Notes under the pieces: generated by a model
Told to the model about the DNA's origin: nothing
The model's input: the letters and a program-made list of their open reading frames with translations, nothing else
Databases searched by the model: none
Source of the DNA: Bacillota bacterium
Lineage (GTDB): Bacteria > Bacillota_A > Clostridia > Christensenellales > Aristaeellaceae
NCBI GenBank assembly: GCA_023421735.1
Contig: JAEZSP010000083.1
Coordinates: 1-39,803, forward strand
DNA length: 39,803 nt
Direction of reading: 5' to 3'
Part shown: positions 15,682-25,331 of the stretch, one piece after another
Layout of the letters: each line of letters opens with the position of its first letter
Numbering within the stretch: the stretch's first letter is position 1
Position numbers and translations under genes: made by a program

Positions 15682-16673
15682 AGATGTCATATGGCGTTGC
15701 GATGAATAACGCACATAGACTTGCACTAATTAATGATCCGACGTGTTTTGTTATCGGGCAAGGTGTAAACAATCCTTGGTTCGTGGGAAAAACTACAACG
15801 GGATTAATGGATGAGTTTGGCAGCGCGAGAGTAATGGATACGCCTATTTGCGAAGCGGCTATGACAGGAGCGTGCATTGGCGCGGCTATGGCGGGGATGC
15901 ATCCAATTGTATTTCATCCACGAATGGACTTTATGTACTTGGCAATGGATCAAATCGTAAACCATTGTGCATCTTGGAATTATATGTTCAATGGTAAGGT
16001 TAATGTCCCAATTGTTATACGTGGAATTATTAATCGTGGTGGCGAACAGGGAGCACAGCATTCACAGAGTCCTTTTGCATTGTATGCCAACATACCGGGG
16101 CTTAAGGTGGTCTGCCCTGCAACACCATATGATGCAAAGGGATTATTATTAGCAGCACTCGAGGATCCTAATCCAGTTATATATATTGATGACCGTTGGC
16201 TTTATGATGAGGAAGAGGATGTTCCAGAAGGCTACTACACGACAGAAATCGGCAAAGCAAGTGTTCTACGGAAAGGCATGGATGTTACGGTGATTGCTGC
16301 ATCCTATATGGTAAAGGAATCGTTAAAAGCTTCGGACATGTTGAAACAAGAGGGTATTTCCTGCGAAGTCATAGACATTAGATGCATGAAGCCTCTGGAT
16401 GTGAATACGATCGTAAAATCGACTGCTAAAACGAAACGCGCGGTAGTCGCCATTGCAGAATGGGAATTCTGTAGTGTATCGTCTCAAATCGCACATGAGA
16501 TATACAGAGCTAATTATTCGAACCTATCATTCCCTGTTCAGCTTGTCACGTTGCCTGAAGCGCCCGCGCCGGCAAGCAAGACACTGGAGGATGCATATTA
16601 TCCTCACGCAGGAGATATTATGAATTCAATACGACAAATGATGGGGAAATGCAATGAAGATATGGTTGATTAA
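15678..16673 (+). CDS. Thiamine-diphosphate E1-like dehydrogenase, beta subunit
   Basis: This 331-residue beta subunit has the Glu that activates the thiazolium ring (Glu59 in DTPICEAAMTGA), the HPRMDFMYLAMDQIVNH block, GGEQGAQHSQSPFALYANIPGLKVVCPATPYDAKGLL and a transketolase C-terminal domain (VTVIAASYMVKESLKA, EVIDIRCMKPLD). AAGGAGG at 15661-15667 fits the TTG at 15678, which overlaps the alpha-subunit stop; the ATG at 15684 is an alternative. The tight overlap implies an alpha2-beta2 complex. The last 20 bases overlap the next glycosyltransferase gene. Confidence 0.85.
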   Translation: MKMSYGVAMNNAHRLALINDPTCFVIGQGVNNPWFVGKTTTGLMDEFGSARVMDTPICEAAMTGACIGAAMAGMHPIVFHPRMDFMYLAMDQIVNHCASWNYMFNGKVNVPIVIRGIINRGGEQGAQHSQSPFALYANIPGLKVVCPATPYDAKGLLLAALEDPNPVIYIDDRWLYDEEEDVPEGYYTTEIGKASVLRKGMDVTVIAASYMVKESLKASDMLKQEGISCEVIDIRCMKPLDVNTIVKSTAKTKRAVVAIAEWEFCSVSSQIAHEIYRANYSNLSFPVQLVTLPEAPAPASKTLEDAYYPHAGDIMNSIRQMMGKCNEDMVD

Positions 16674-17895
16674 AGAAGGGGAGCCATTGCCTTGCGACAA
16701 AAATCCTCGACTGATGAGAACTGGAATATTGGCCGAGTATTTAATTAACGCAGGCCATGATGTTATCTGGTGGTCATCAACTTTTAATCATGGAGAAAAA
16801 AAGTACCGATTTAATCAACGGACGACATTGCCTCTTTATAAAAAGGGCTGTCTGGTCCTATTACATTCAAATACTGACTATAAAAAGAATACTTCACTTC
16901 GCAGGATAATATACCATAAAAATCTTGCGCACGACTTTCTTGCTGCTTGTATGATGTATGATGTGCCAGATATCATACTTTGTTCGTACCCAACGTGTGA
17001 TTTTGCAGAGGTGGCCATTTGTTACGGCGAAAAGCATAATATACCCGTTGTGCTAGATATTCGTGATTTGTGGCCGGATATTTTTGAACGAGCATTGCCG
17101 CGCATTTTATGCAGGTTTTCTAAGTTGATTCTCAAGCCACTTAGTAGGCGCGCTAACATAGTTATGAAAAAAGCGACAGCAATTATTGCAATCAATGAAA
17201 GCCATCTACAGTGGGCGTTAAAAAGGGCTTCAAGGGAAATGCGAAACACTGATGCTGTTTTTGGTCTTTCTTATGTCAAGTATGTTATGACAGATATTGA
17301 TAGAAATGCGCAAATCGACTATTGGGAAACATTAGGTATAAATTCAAATACTTGGAACATTTGCTTTATGGGAACGTTAAGCCTGGCAACGCTTGATATG
17401 GAGACGGTAATTAGCGGATTCGAAACATTAAGCAAAAGTCACACAGATATGCGGCTTATTATTTGTGGCAATGGTGATGGATACGCTAACTATACTAATT
17501 TGTCTAGAAGTAATCATAATATCGTTTTGCCTGGATGGCAGAGTGGGAGCCAAATCGCAAGCCTAATGGAGATGGGAAATGTTGGACTTTACCCATATAA
17601 AAATATGAGAAATTTTGAAAACTCTTTAACGAATAAGATGGTTGAGTACATGTCTTCTGGATTACCTGTTTTAACAGGACTTGAGGGGTATGCCAAGAAA
17701 TATATAGAAGAAAATGAAGTTGGGCTGCACTATACATGTGGCGATGTTAAGTCTTTTATTTCTGCCGTCGAAACTATGTATTATAATAATATGCAAACAG
17801 AGAAAATGAAAAAAAAGGCACAGATTGCATATGAACGAGATTTTATAGCTGATAAGGTTAACCAAGGGATTGAGGAGTTAATTACAAGAATTTAG
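16654..17895 (+). CDS. Glycosyltransferase, GT4-like (GT-B fold)
   Basis: This 413-residue protein adds a sugar to the lipid-linked repeat unit at the cytoplasmic membrane face. Its N-terminal half begins MKIWLIKEGEPLPCDKNPRLMRTG, the WbuB-type start. The C-terminal Rossmann half has NICFMGTLSLATLDMETVISGFETL, LIICGNGDGYANY and a donor-binding segment GNVGLYPYKNMRNFENSLTNKMVEYMSSGLPVLTG. It overlaps the preceding gene by 20 bases. The donor sugar cannot be told from sequence, although WbuB proteins often use FucNAc, for which the locus carries synthesis genes. Confidence 0.88.
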   Translation: MKIWLIKEGEPLPCDKNPRLMRTGILAEYLINAGHDVIWWSSTFNHGEKKYRFNQRTTLPLYKKGCLVLLHSNTDYKKNTSLRRIIYHKNLAHDFLAACMMYDVPDIILCSYPTCDFAEVAICYGEKHNIPVVLDIRDLWPDIFERALPRILCRFSKLILKPLSRRANIVMKKATAIIAINESHLQWALKRASREMRNTDAVFGLSYVKYVMTDIDRNAQIDYWETLGINSNTWNICFMGTLSLATLDMETVISGFETLSKSHTDMRLIICGNGDGYANYTNLSRSNHNIVLPGWQSGSQIASLMEMGNVGLYPYKNMRNFENSLTNKMVEYMSSGLPVLTGLEGYAKKYIEENEVGLHYTCGDVKSFISAVETMYYNNMQTEKMKKKAQIAYERDFIADKVNQGIEELITRI

Positions 17896-18282
17896 TGTAT
17901 ACTAGCAGTTATATAATATATCAGTACTGGACTAATCAATTATAGGCTGTTAATGAACAAATAGCCCCGAATAGTACGGCTGTTGAGGCTTATTAGTTAT
18001 ACATAATTGAAGCGTGGAGCGTGCTTTTTACCATACCTTTATGCCGCTAAGGACAAGAATGCGCCAAGCCTATACTACCGTATGGAAATACGACAGCATG
18101 CGTAATTACTAATTCGGAAAATAGTAGATAAAGGGGAAACGTTAATTATAAAAAAGCACATATATTATAAAGTATATATAGGCGTCTAATGAGTGTTTTA
18201 TTTAGATATAGGCATATTACATTTACACAAAACAACAATAAAGTATCTCTTGAAACTTAAATAGGCAATAAAGGAAAAGCGT
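17896..18282. other. AT-rich intergenic stretch inside the polysaccharide operon
   Basis: This is the largest gap within the operon. No open frame with a ribosome site and no strong terminator were seen. It may be the scar of a gene loss between two glycosyltransferase genes. Confidence 0.45.
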
Positions 18283-19053
18283 ATGGATGTGCAGGTGCTT
18301 ATTGCAACAATGAATCAGCCGAAAGGCGATTACTCGTTGCTTAAAAAAATGAATATACAGACAAAAGCAATTGTTGGAAATCAAGCTGATCGTAATGAGT
18401 TTGAAAATGTATATTTTAGAGGCCACGAAGTAAAATGGTTGACACTTGATGAACATGGAGTAGGACTGAATAGAAATAATACGCTAATGAGGGCAACGGG
18501 GGATATTGTCTTGTTTGCTGATGACGACATGGTGTATGATGACGATTATTCGAAAGTAATAATTGATGCTTTTAGCATGCTTAAAAATGCAGATGTAATG
18601 GTTTTTAATTTGAGGGAAGTAACACATGATAGCAAGCGTAGGGTTATAACTAAGATAGAAAGAATTGGTAGATTGAATTATTTAAATTACGGAACGGCTA
18701 GAATTGCAGTGAAGCTTACGTCTGTGATGCAAAATGGTATATATTTTAATCAGTGCTTCGGAGGCGGGACAGCACATTGCCATGGCGAAGATAACCTATT
18801 TTTGACGGCTTGTCTCGACAAAGGATTAAAAATATACGCATATCCTATGTGTGTCGCAAGTCTTATGGAAGAACGCGTATCTAGCTGGAATACTGGATAT
18901 AATGAAAAGTACTTACGGGATCAAGGTATATTGTATAGAACAATATCAAAACGTCTGTGGAGGTTGTTTTGCCTTCAAGATGCGGTGAGAAAAAGAAAAA
19001 GTTATTCCGTTGGAGTAAAAAAAGCGTACGATATCATGTGTGGAAAATCCTGA
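18283..19053 (+). CDS. Glycosyltransferase, GT2-like (GT-A fold)
   Basis: This 256-residue protein has a GT-A type core: VQVLIATMNQ at the N terminus, VGLNRNNTLMRATGDIVLFADDDMVYDDDY with the metal-binding DDD near residue 80, and a C-terminal FGGGTAHCHGEDNLFLTACLDKGL segment whose ED could be the catalytic base. It is shorter than typical GT2 enzymes and lacks a membrane anchor. AAAGGAAAAGCGT precedes the ATG. The donor sugar is unknown. Confidence 0.8.
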   Translation: MDVQVLIATMNQPKGDYSLLKKMNIQTKAIVGNQADRNEFENVYFRGHEVKWLTLDEHGVGLNRNNTLMRATGDIVLFADDDMVYDDDYSKVIIDAFSMLKNADVMVFNLREVTHDSKRRVITKIERIGRLNYLNYGTARIAVKLTSVMQNGIYFNQCFGGGTAHCHGEDNLFLTACLDKGLKIYAYPMCVASLMEERVSSWNTGYNEKYLRDQGILYRTISKRLWRLFCLQDAVRKRKSYSVGVKKAYDIMCGKS

Positions 19054-19101
19054 GTATGTTTCAAGGCTGAGTCGCAGTTTTGAGGTACAGGAGATATAAA
19101 G

Positions 19102-20181
19102 ATGAAAATACATATTTTAACAATATACCGTATACATAATTTCGGATCGGTTTTGCAAGGTTGGGCGCTGAATAAGTTTCTTCTCGATAACAGATATGAT
19201 TGCGATATTATCAATTTCCAGCCAGAATATTTTAATTACGGAAGGAATAAACTTCGCTCAATTATCGGACGTTTTTTAAACTACAAGGCATATAGTAGAC
19301 GAAAGAAAAAGTTCGATTCATTTATTGGCAGAAATATTAAGGAAACGACAATAGTTTATCATAATATCGAAGATTTAAAATCAATAGAGTCTAATGAAGC
19401 AACAGTTTTTCTTGTAGGTGGGGATCAGCTGTGGAACGACTATCATCCATGCGGCAATGACCCTGCTTATAAATTAGCATTTGTCGGACGCGGAAGAAAA
19501 ATCGCTTACGGAACAAGCTTGGGAAGAAGTAATTATTCTCAGGCGGAATTACAAAAGCTTTCGAACGAAATAAGAGGGTTTGAATGTGCAATGCTGCGGG
19601 AGAGCTCTTCAATTTCGATGCTCAATCAGCTTACTGATTTTCCCATCCACCATGTAATTGACCCGGTAGGTCTTCTAAAAGTTAAGGAATACGAAAGAAT
19701 TGCGAAAAAGCCAAATGTGAAAGAACCATATGCGGTTATGTACCTTGCAGATACAAGCTTGTTACTTGATAAAGCAGTAGATATGCTTTCAAATCAGCTC
19801 GGATTAAAAATAGTGCACATATGTGGATTCATAAAAAAGTGCAAATGTGATATATTTGCGAAAGATTTAGGACCCGAAGAAATACTCGGCTATGTAATGT
19901 ATGCTGATTTCGTGCTATCAGCATCATTTCACGCTACTCTTTTCTCGATTCTTTTCAATAGGCAGTTTGCATCCATTCTTCCAGGGACAAACACAAATGC
20001 CAGAATAGAGGATTTGCTTCAGCATTTCGATTTGGAACAACGTATACTTAAAGATGATAAAAATTTGAGTATTCTTGCGGAAATAATTAATTTTACAGAA
20101 GCAAATAATAAACTTGTAGAGTTCCGAAATAAATCTCAAAAACTTCTTTTTGAGGCTCTAAAGGATGATATGGTACAGTAA
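19102..20181 (+). CDS. Polysaccharide pyruvyl transferase family protein
   Basis: This 359-residue protein matches the PS_pyruv_trans family: MKIHILTIYRIHNFGSVLQGWAL at the start, FLVGGDQLWND, KIAYGTSLGR, DPVGLLKVKEYERI and the C-terminal DFVLSASFHATLFSILFNRQF segment with the SxxFHA signature. Known members transfer a ketal-linked pyruvate from phosphoenolpyruvate to a sugar, giving the polymer negative charge. The FrhB-like protein encoded two genes downstream often accompanies this family. GGAGATATAAAG precedes the ATG. Confidence 0.85.
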   Translation: MKIHILTIYRIHNFGSVLQGWALNKFLLDNRYDCDIINFQPEYFNYGRNKLRSIIGRFLNYKAYSRRKKKFDSFIGRNIKETTIVYHNIEDLKSIESNEATVFLVGGDQLWNDYHPCGNDPAYKLAFVGRGRKIAYGTSLGRSNYSQAELQKLSNEIRGFECAMLRESSSISMLNQLTDFPIHHVIDPVGLLKVKEYERIAKKPNVKEPYAVMYLADTSLLLDKAVDMLSNQLGLKIVHICGFIKKCKCDIFAKDLGPEEILGYVMYADFVLSASFHATLFSILFNRQFASILPGTNTNARIEDLLQHFDLEQRILKDDKNLSILAEIINFTEANNKLVEFRNKSQKLLFEALKDDMVQ

Positions 20182-20213
20182 GCGGACCACTTTGATTGGA
20201 GTTAAAGAGCAAA

Positions 20214-21428
20214 ATGAATATAATATATCTATCATGTAGTTGCTCGGAAAAAAAATTTGAATTATTGCGAAGCTCTAGAGTCACAAAAAAGCTACCGCAG
20301 GCACAAAAATATCATCGCCTAATGATGGAGGGATTAGTTGAAAATATTGATGGTAATATTTCTGCAATATCGGTCTTTCCTGTCAATCGGAGTTGGAGTC
20401 GGCAGAATATTTTTGAGCGCGAAGAAGAAAATATTAATGGCATCAGATATATTTATTGCAAATTTATAAACATACCTATACTAAAGCAATTGAGTGTAAT
20501 AACAAACGCAAAACGTGAAATTAGGAAAATAGTCTCTGAAAACACAGGTAAGACTGTGCTAGTTTGCGATATTTTGAACCAGTCGCTTTCAAATGCTGCT
20601 AGATATGAAGGCAAAAAGTATAATATTCCAACTCTCGGTATTGTCACTGATGTACCTGGACATACCTCAGGAGCAAGACGAAAAACATCATCTTTTATAG
20701 TAAGGAAAGTTAAATATTTAGCCGAAAAAAATGGTGAACGAAACATGTTAAAATACGATTCATACCTTTTTCTCACCGAAGCAATGAACGATGTTGTAAA
20801 CAAGAAGTGTAAACCATATGTAGTTATTGAAGGACAATCGGATATAAGTATGATGGGAACGCAAAATACTTTAGATTTAAAAATGAAGCCAAAGGTAATT
20901 ATGTACGCAGGAGGTATACATAGAGAATTCGGAATTGCAGATCTTGTACAGGCATTTCTTGAAGGTCATTTTATCGGATGGGAGATGCACATATATGGTG
21001 ATGGAAACTATCAAAGCGATTTGAAGAAGATTGCCGAAGAAAACTGCAATGTAAAGTACTTTGGTGTACAACCGAATAAAGTTATAGTTGACTCTCAAAT
21101 TAAAGCATCGTTACTTGTCAATCCTCGGCTTACCGATGCTGAATATGTTAAGTATTCATTCCCTTCCAAAACGCTTGAATGCATGGTATCTGGAACGCCG
21201 CTGCTTACGACAAGACTTCCAGGCATGCCAAAAGAGTATTATGATTATGTATATTTGTTAGATAAGGAAAACAAACAAGACTTCAGACGTGTGCTAAGTG
21301 AAATACTTGCTTTTTTGCCGGAAGAACTTCATTCTTTCGGGACAAGAGCTAAAAATTTTGCGATTAATGAAAAAAATAACGTCAAACAAGCAAAAAAGCT
21401 TCTTGATTTTGCGAAGAAACTGTTTTAA
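20214..21428 (+). CDS. Glycosyltransferase, GT4-like
   Basis: This is a 404-residue protein. Its N terminus (MNIIYLSCSCSEKKF) and C-terminal donor-binding half (VIMYAGGIHREFGIADLVQAFLEG, MHIYGDGNYQSDLKKIA, LVNPRLTDAEYVKYSFPSKTLECMVSGTPLLTTRLPGMPKEYYDY) fit GT-B retaining enzymes. The final E-x-x-S-G-T-P and P-S-K motif is the nucleotide-sugar pocket. The frame extends to a TTG at 20196, but I prefer the ATG at 20214. The donor is unknown. Confidence 0.85.
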   Translation: MNIIYLSCSCSEKKFELLRSSRVTKKLPQAQKYHRLMMEGLVENIDGNISAISVFPVNRSWSRQNIFEREEENINGIRYIYCKFINIPILKQLSVITNAKREIRKIVSENTGKTVLVCDILNQSLSNAARYEGKKYNIPTLGIVTDVPGHTSGARRKTSSFIVRKVKYLAEKNGERNMLKYDSYLFLTEAMNDVVNKKCKPYVVIEGQSDISMMGTQNTLDLKMKPKVIMYAGGIHREFGIADLVQAFLEGHFIGWEMHIYGDGNYQSDLKKIAEENCNVKYFGVQPNKVIVDSQIKASLLVNPRLTDAEYVKYSFPSKTLECMVSGTPLLTTRLPGMPKEYYDYVYLLDKENKQDFRRVLSEILAFLPEELHSFGTRAKNFAINEKNNVKQAKKLLDFAKKLF

Positions 21429-21452
21429 TGGATTAAATTAAGGACAATATAT

Positions 21453-22622
21453 ATGATTATAACCAAATTTTGTACTGGATGCGGATTATGTTCTGAGATA
21501 TGTCCACAAGCGTGCATTAAAATGGTCAACAATTATGAGGGATTTATTTCGCCGGTGGTTGATGAATTTAAATGTGTAAAATGTAAGTTGTGTATTGAAA
21601 AATGTCCTCAGAACAATAACATAAAAAAAAGCGAGTCATCAGATTATTACGCTGCTGCTAATTCCAATGAAACCGATCTGAGTGAGAGCTCGTCTGGCGG
21701 AATGTTTATTTTGTTTGCGAAAGAAGTTCTTTTGCTCGGCGGAATGGTTAGTGGCTGTATATATGATGAAAATATGAAGTGTATTCATACTATAACCGAC
21801 GACATCCAAATAGTGAAAAAAATGTGCGGCTCTAAATACGTACAAAGTGAGGCATTCAGCTCATATAAGATGATAAAAGCGTGCCTTAATAATGGAAGAA
21901 TTGTGCTTTTTTCAGGTACTGGGTGTCAGGTTGCGGCATTGAAAGTATTTCTCGGTAAAGATTATCCAAAACTTATTACAGTTGATATTCTATGTCATGG
22001 AGTGCCGAGTAATGTTCTGTTTAGAAAGTATATAGATTATCTCGAAAAAAAAAGAAGATTAAAGGTAGTCGATGTTTCCTTTAGATGTAAGGATATGTTT
22101 GGCTGGGGAAGCGAACACAGAACGCGTGTTACATTTTTATACAAAGGAAAACTATTACATGAATTCCCATATATGCCCGCATATTTTTGTGCTTTTTTTT
22201 ATGGAATAAACCTTATGGAATCTTGCTATAGGTGTAAGTATGCTGGAAGAGAGCGCATTTCTGACATAACAATTGGTGACTTTTGGGGATATTATGAAAA
22301 ATTTCATAGACGATTTCCAAAAGGAATATCAATTATTCTTACAAATAATAACAAAGGTAAAATGTTCGTAGATCGCTGTGAACACAAGATGTCATTCTTC
22401 AAAAAACTTACTGAAGCTGAAGGTAAAGGCACGAATACAAATTTATATCACCCGACCTATAGATATAAATCTCGAGCAGATTTTTATAAAGATTTATATA
22501 ATAAATCATACACTGATATTTCAGTTAAAATATATACGAATAAAGAAATAAGAAAAAAACTAATAAAATCATTTATGGGTGCTGCGAAATGCCGTTTTGG
22601 CGCGCTTTTAACTAGGAGATAA
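21453..22622 (+). CDS. FrhB/FdhB-like iron-sulfur protein of polysaccharide loci
   Basis: This 389-residue protein has two 4Fe-4S ferredoxin clusters at the N terminus (Cys7, 10, 13, 17 and Cys41, 44, 47, 51) and a coenzyme F420 hydrogenase beta-type domain (SGGMFILFAKEVLLLGGMVSG, MCGSKYVQSE, LFSGTGCQVAALKVFLG, ILCHGVPSN, YRCKYAGRERISDITIGDFWGY). F420 itself is not implied. Such proteins commonly accompany pyruvyl transferases in Firmicute and Bacteroidetes capsule loci and may reduce a flavin or a sugar intermediate; their reaction is not established. Confidence 0.85.
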   Translation: MIITKFCTGCGLCSEICPQACIKMVNNYEGFISPVVDEFKCVKCKLCIEKCPQNNNIKKSESSDYYAAANSNETDLSESSSGGMFILFAKEVLLLGGMVSGCIYDENMKCIHTITDDIQIVKKMCGSKYVQSEAFSSYKMIKACLNNGRIVLFSGTGCQVAALKVFLGKDYPKLITVDILCHGVPSNVLFRKYIDYLEKKRRLKVVDVSFRCKDMFGWGSEHRTRVTFLYKGKLLHEFPYMPAYFCAFFYGINLMESCYRCKYAGRERISDITIGDFWGYYEKFHRRFPKGISIILTNNNKGKMFVDRCEHKMSFFKKLTEAEGKGTNTNLYHPTYRYKSRADFYKDLYNKSYTDISVKIYTNKEIRKKLIKSFMGAAKCRFGALLTRR

Positions 22623-22628
22623 TAGTAA

Positions 22629-23807
22629 GTGATTAAAAAAATAAGATTTAATAGGTCATATGATGCTTTAAGTACGATAGTTATATTCTTAATGGCACTC
22701 AATATTCGTCGACTTGAACTATATATAATTGCTGGCATGTTCTGCTTTGTATTATTGTTTAAAAAAAATAAAACTATAGTTGTTAATATGTCGATTGTTA
22801 TATTGTTTTTATTCTCACTTTTTTACACTATTATTATTGTCTATAAAGGGAATTATATACGGACTGCGGTATTAACATATTTTATATGTCCAATTGCAGG
22901 ATATTATATAGGTTATTGGCTTATACGTAGGGATAATTATAAGTGTATTGTTCAATATGTTTTGGCTATTGCGATTGGCAGGGGACTTCATGGTCTATTG
23001 AATATGATACCATATTTACAAGGCGAATATAGCGGAAGAAACCCTATAGATTTTTGGACAGGAAGTGTACTTTCATCAACGGGAGCTGGTTCTCTTTTTA
23101 TAATGTCGGCGTCATTGATTTATTACTCAATAAGTATTATAGAGCACAAAAGAACAAAAGGACTTATTATTTTGTTATTTGCAATTGCGTCCATATTTGG
23201 CGCAATACAGATGGGGACACGCAGCTGTCTTATTATATCTGTGGTTGTATTTGTAATGTGTATACTTGTTTTTACTGATTTTAAAAATAGCGTGTCAGTT
23301 AAGACGTTAATTGTAGCGATAATTATTATTATGCTTATATATATTGCATATGGTATTAATCTTTTTGATTTGAAAGTAGCTTTTAAAAATAGTGGTTTAT
23401 ATCGCAGAATGTATGTATATGAAGTTGAAAGCCTCGGAGAAAATGCGAGATGGTCGAGACAGTACTATATGATAACTCATTTATTTGAATATCCAATAGG
23501 AGCCGATGATTTGACATATACGCATAATTTTTGGCTCGATATTGCAAGGCTGACCGGATTAATTCCTTTTACTATATCAGTCTACTTGACGATATTATTG
23601 TTAAAATCTATATATAACGGTATTATCTCAATGCTCGTAAACAGAAGTACAAAGATATTATTATTTTCTGTGACAATAGGCACGTTTATGATCTTCTTTG
23701 TAGAACCGGTACTTGAAGGAATGCCGTCATTATATATTATGCTTATAATAATATCCGCAATGTGTGAAAAAATAAAGCATATTAAGGAACTGGAGAAATT
23801 AATATGA
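22629..23807 (+). CDS. wzy: Wzy-like O-antigen/capsule polymerase
   Basis: This 392-residue integral membrane protein has about ten hydrophobic segments spread over its length and a large extracellular loop in the second half (DLKVAFKNSGLYRRMYVYEVESLGENARWSRQYYMITHLFEYPIGADDLTYTHNFWLDIARLTG). The THNFWLD motif after that loop is typical of Wzy/O-antigen ligase-type proteins. It would join flipped repeat units on the outer membrane face. It starts at a GTG (22629) with TAGGAGATAATAGTAA upstream, and its stop overlaps the flippase start by 4 bases. Confidence 0.82.
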   Translation: MIKKIRFNRSYDALSTIVIFLMALNIRRLELYIIAGMFCFVLLFKKNKTIVVNMSIVILFLFSLFYTIIIVYKGNYIRTAVLTYFICPIAGYYIGYWLIRRDNYKCIVQYVLAIAIGRGLHGLLNMIPYLQGEYSGRNPIDFWTGSVLSSTGAGSLFIMSASLIYYSISIIEHKRTKGLIILLFAIASIFGAIQMGTRSCLIISVVVFVMCILVFTDFKNSVSVKTLIVAIIIIMLIYIAYGINLFDLKVAFKNSGLYRRMYVYEVESLGENARWSRQYYMITHLFEYPIGADDLTYTHNFWLDIARLTGLIPFTISVYLTILLLKSIYNGIISMLVNRSTKILLFSVTIGTFMIFFVEPVLEGMPSLYIMLIIISAMCEKIKHIKELEKLI

Positions 23808-25330
23808 TTAGCAGCAGAGTGCAAAAATCAAAGGTAAATTTTGCAGTAGCTGCAGTATGTCAGCTTGTTACGACATTGCTAAGTTTTGTAACAAGAGGTT
23901 TGTTTGTTAATGTTTTATCTACAAACTACTTAGGTATTTCCGGATTGTTCACAAGTGTATTGACGATACTTTCGCTTGCCGAACTTGGTATCGGGAATGC
24001 AATGGTGTATAGTCTCTATCGTCCAATACACGATAAAGACACATACATGATATCTTACTATATGAATCTGTTTAAAAAAGCGTATATAATTATAGTTATC
24101 GGAGTTGTAATTTTAGGATTTGCTATTATACCTTTTCTACATTATTTCGTAAAAAGCCCGGAAGGAGTCACCGAGAGTATATACACTATATATCTATTTT
24201 TTCTAGCAAACTCTGCAATTTCATATTTACTTGCGTATAAGAGAAGTATAATTTATGCAGATCAAAAGAGCTATGTAATAACAGCATCTACCACAGTAAC
24301 CCATATATTACAACTAGCTTTTCAGTACATTATATTACTTTATACAAAAAATTATCTTCTTTATCTTGCCATACAAATTATAATGACTTTAGTAACAAAT
24401 GCTATAGTATCTATATATGTAAATAAAAATTATGAGATTGGAAAGATTAGATTTACAAAATATGATAGAAGAGAGGAAAGGGAAAAGTTTTTAAAAAACC
24501 TAAAGTCCTTATCAATATCCAAGATAGCCGGAGTCGTGAACAGTAGTGCGGATAATATAATAACGACTCAGATTATAAGTTTGACTGCGGTCGGATATGC
24601 TTCGAATTATTATCTAGTAATAAATGCAATAAGTCACTTTGTTTCAAATACCATGAGTGGACTTACGGGAAGTATTGGAAACCTAAATGCAGATAACGAC
24701 ATAAAAAACAGAGAAAAAGTTTTTAATGAGCTGTTTGTAGCAACTTATGCCGTGTATTATATTATATGTAGTTCAATTTTTGCGCTAATAAATCCATTAA
24801 TATATTGGTGGCTTGGGCCGCAATACATATTTTCTAATTATGTTGTCGCAGCAATAGTGCTGAATATTTATATTGCAGGAATAAATTATCCGAGTTACGT
24901 ATTCAGAACCACATCTGGATATTTTAAAGAAGCAACAAAATTCTACGTAGCATCGGCGATATTAAACATAGCTTTATCAGTATTATTTGGTAAATTGTGG
25001 GGACTCGCTGGAATATATGTTGCCACAAGTGTTGCAAGACTTATGACTTCCGAGATATCGGATGGGTATTATGGCGTAAAATATGGGGCATGCTCGAAGC
25101 CTAAAACATATTTTATAAAATACTATCTTTTCCTATTCCTTATTATCGCAAACAGTGTTCTCAATTACTTTCTCGTAAGCAGAATACCAATCGGCGGTTT
25201 TTGCGGACTTATAATTAAGAGTGTTACTAGCGTCATATTTTGCACGACAACATGTTTACTTATTATTGGGTTTACAAAAAGTTTTAGATCACTAATAGAA
25301 AGATTCATAAATAAAAAGAGGAGGGAGTAG
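23804..25330 (+). CDS. wzx: Wzx-like polysaccharide flippase (MATE/MOP fold)
   Basis: This 508-residue integral membrane protein has about 12-14 hydrophobic segments. It starts VQKSKVNFAVAAVCQLVTTLLSFVTRGLFVNVLSTNYLGISGLFTSVLTILSLAELGIGNA, the usual start of Firmicute capsule exporters, and includes SISKIAGVVNSSADNIITTQIISLTAVGYASNYYLV. It would move the lipid-linked repeat unit across the membrane. The 4-base overlap with the polymerase gene suggests coupled translation. Base composition is strongly AT-rich. Confidence 0.9.
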   Translation: MISSRVQKSKVNFAVAAVCQLVTTLLSFVTRGLFVNVLSTNYLGISGLFTSVLTILSLAELGIGNAMVYSLYRPIHDKDTYMISYYMNLFKKAYIIIVIGVVILGFAIIPFLHYFVKSPEGVTESIYTIYLFFLANSAISYLLAYKRSIIYADQKSYVITASTTVTHILQLAFQYIILLYTKNYLLYLAIQIIMTLVTNAIVSIYVNKNYEIGKIRFTKYDRREEREKFLKNLKSLSISKIAGVVNSSADNIITTQIISLTAVGYASNYYLVINAISHFVSNTMSGLTGSIGNLNADNDIKNREKVFNELFVATYAVYYIICSSIFALINPLIYWWLGPQYIFSNYVVAAIVLNIYIAGINYPSYVFRTTSGYFKEATKFYVASAILNIALSVLFGKLWGLAGIYVATSVARLMTSEISDGYYGVKYGACSKPKTYFIKYYLFLFLIIANSVLNYFLVSRIPIGGFCGLIIKSVTSVIFCTTTCLLIIGFTKSFRSLIERFINKKRRE

Positions 25331-25331
25331 T

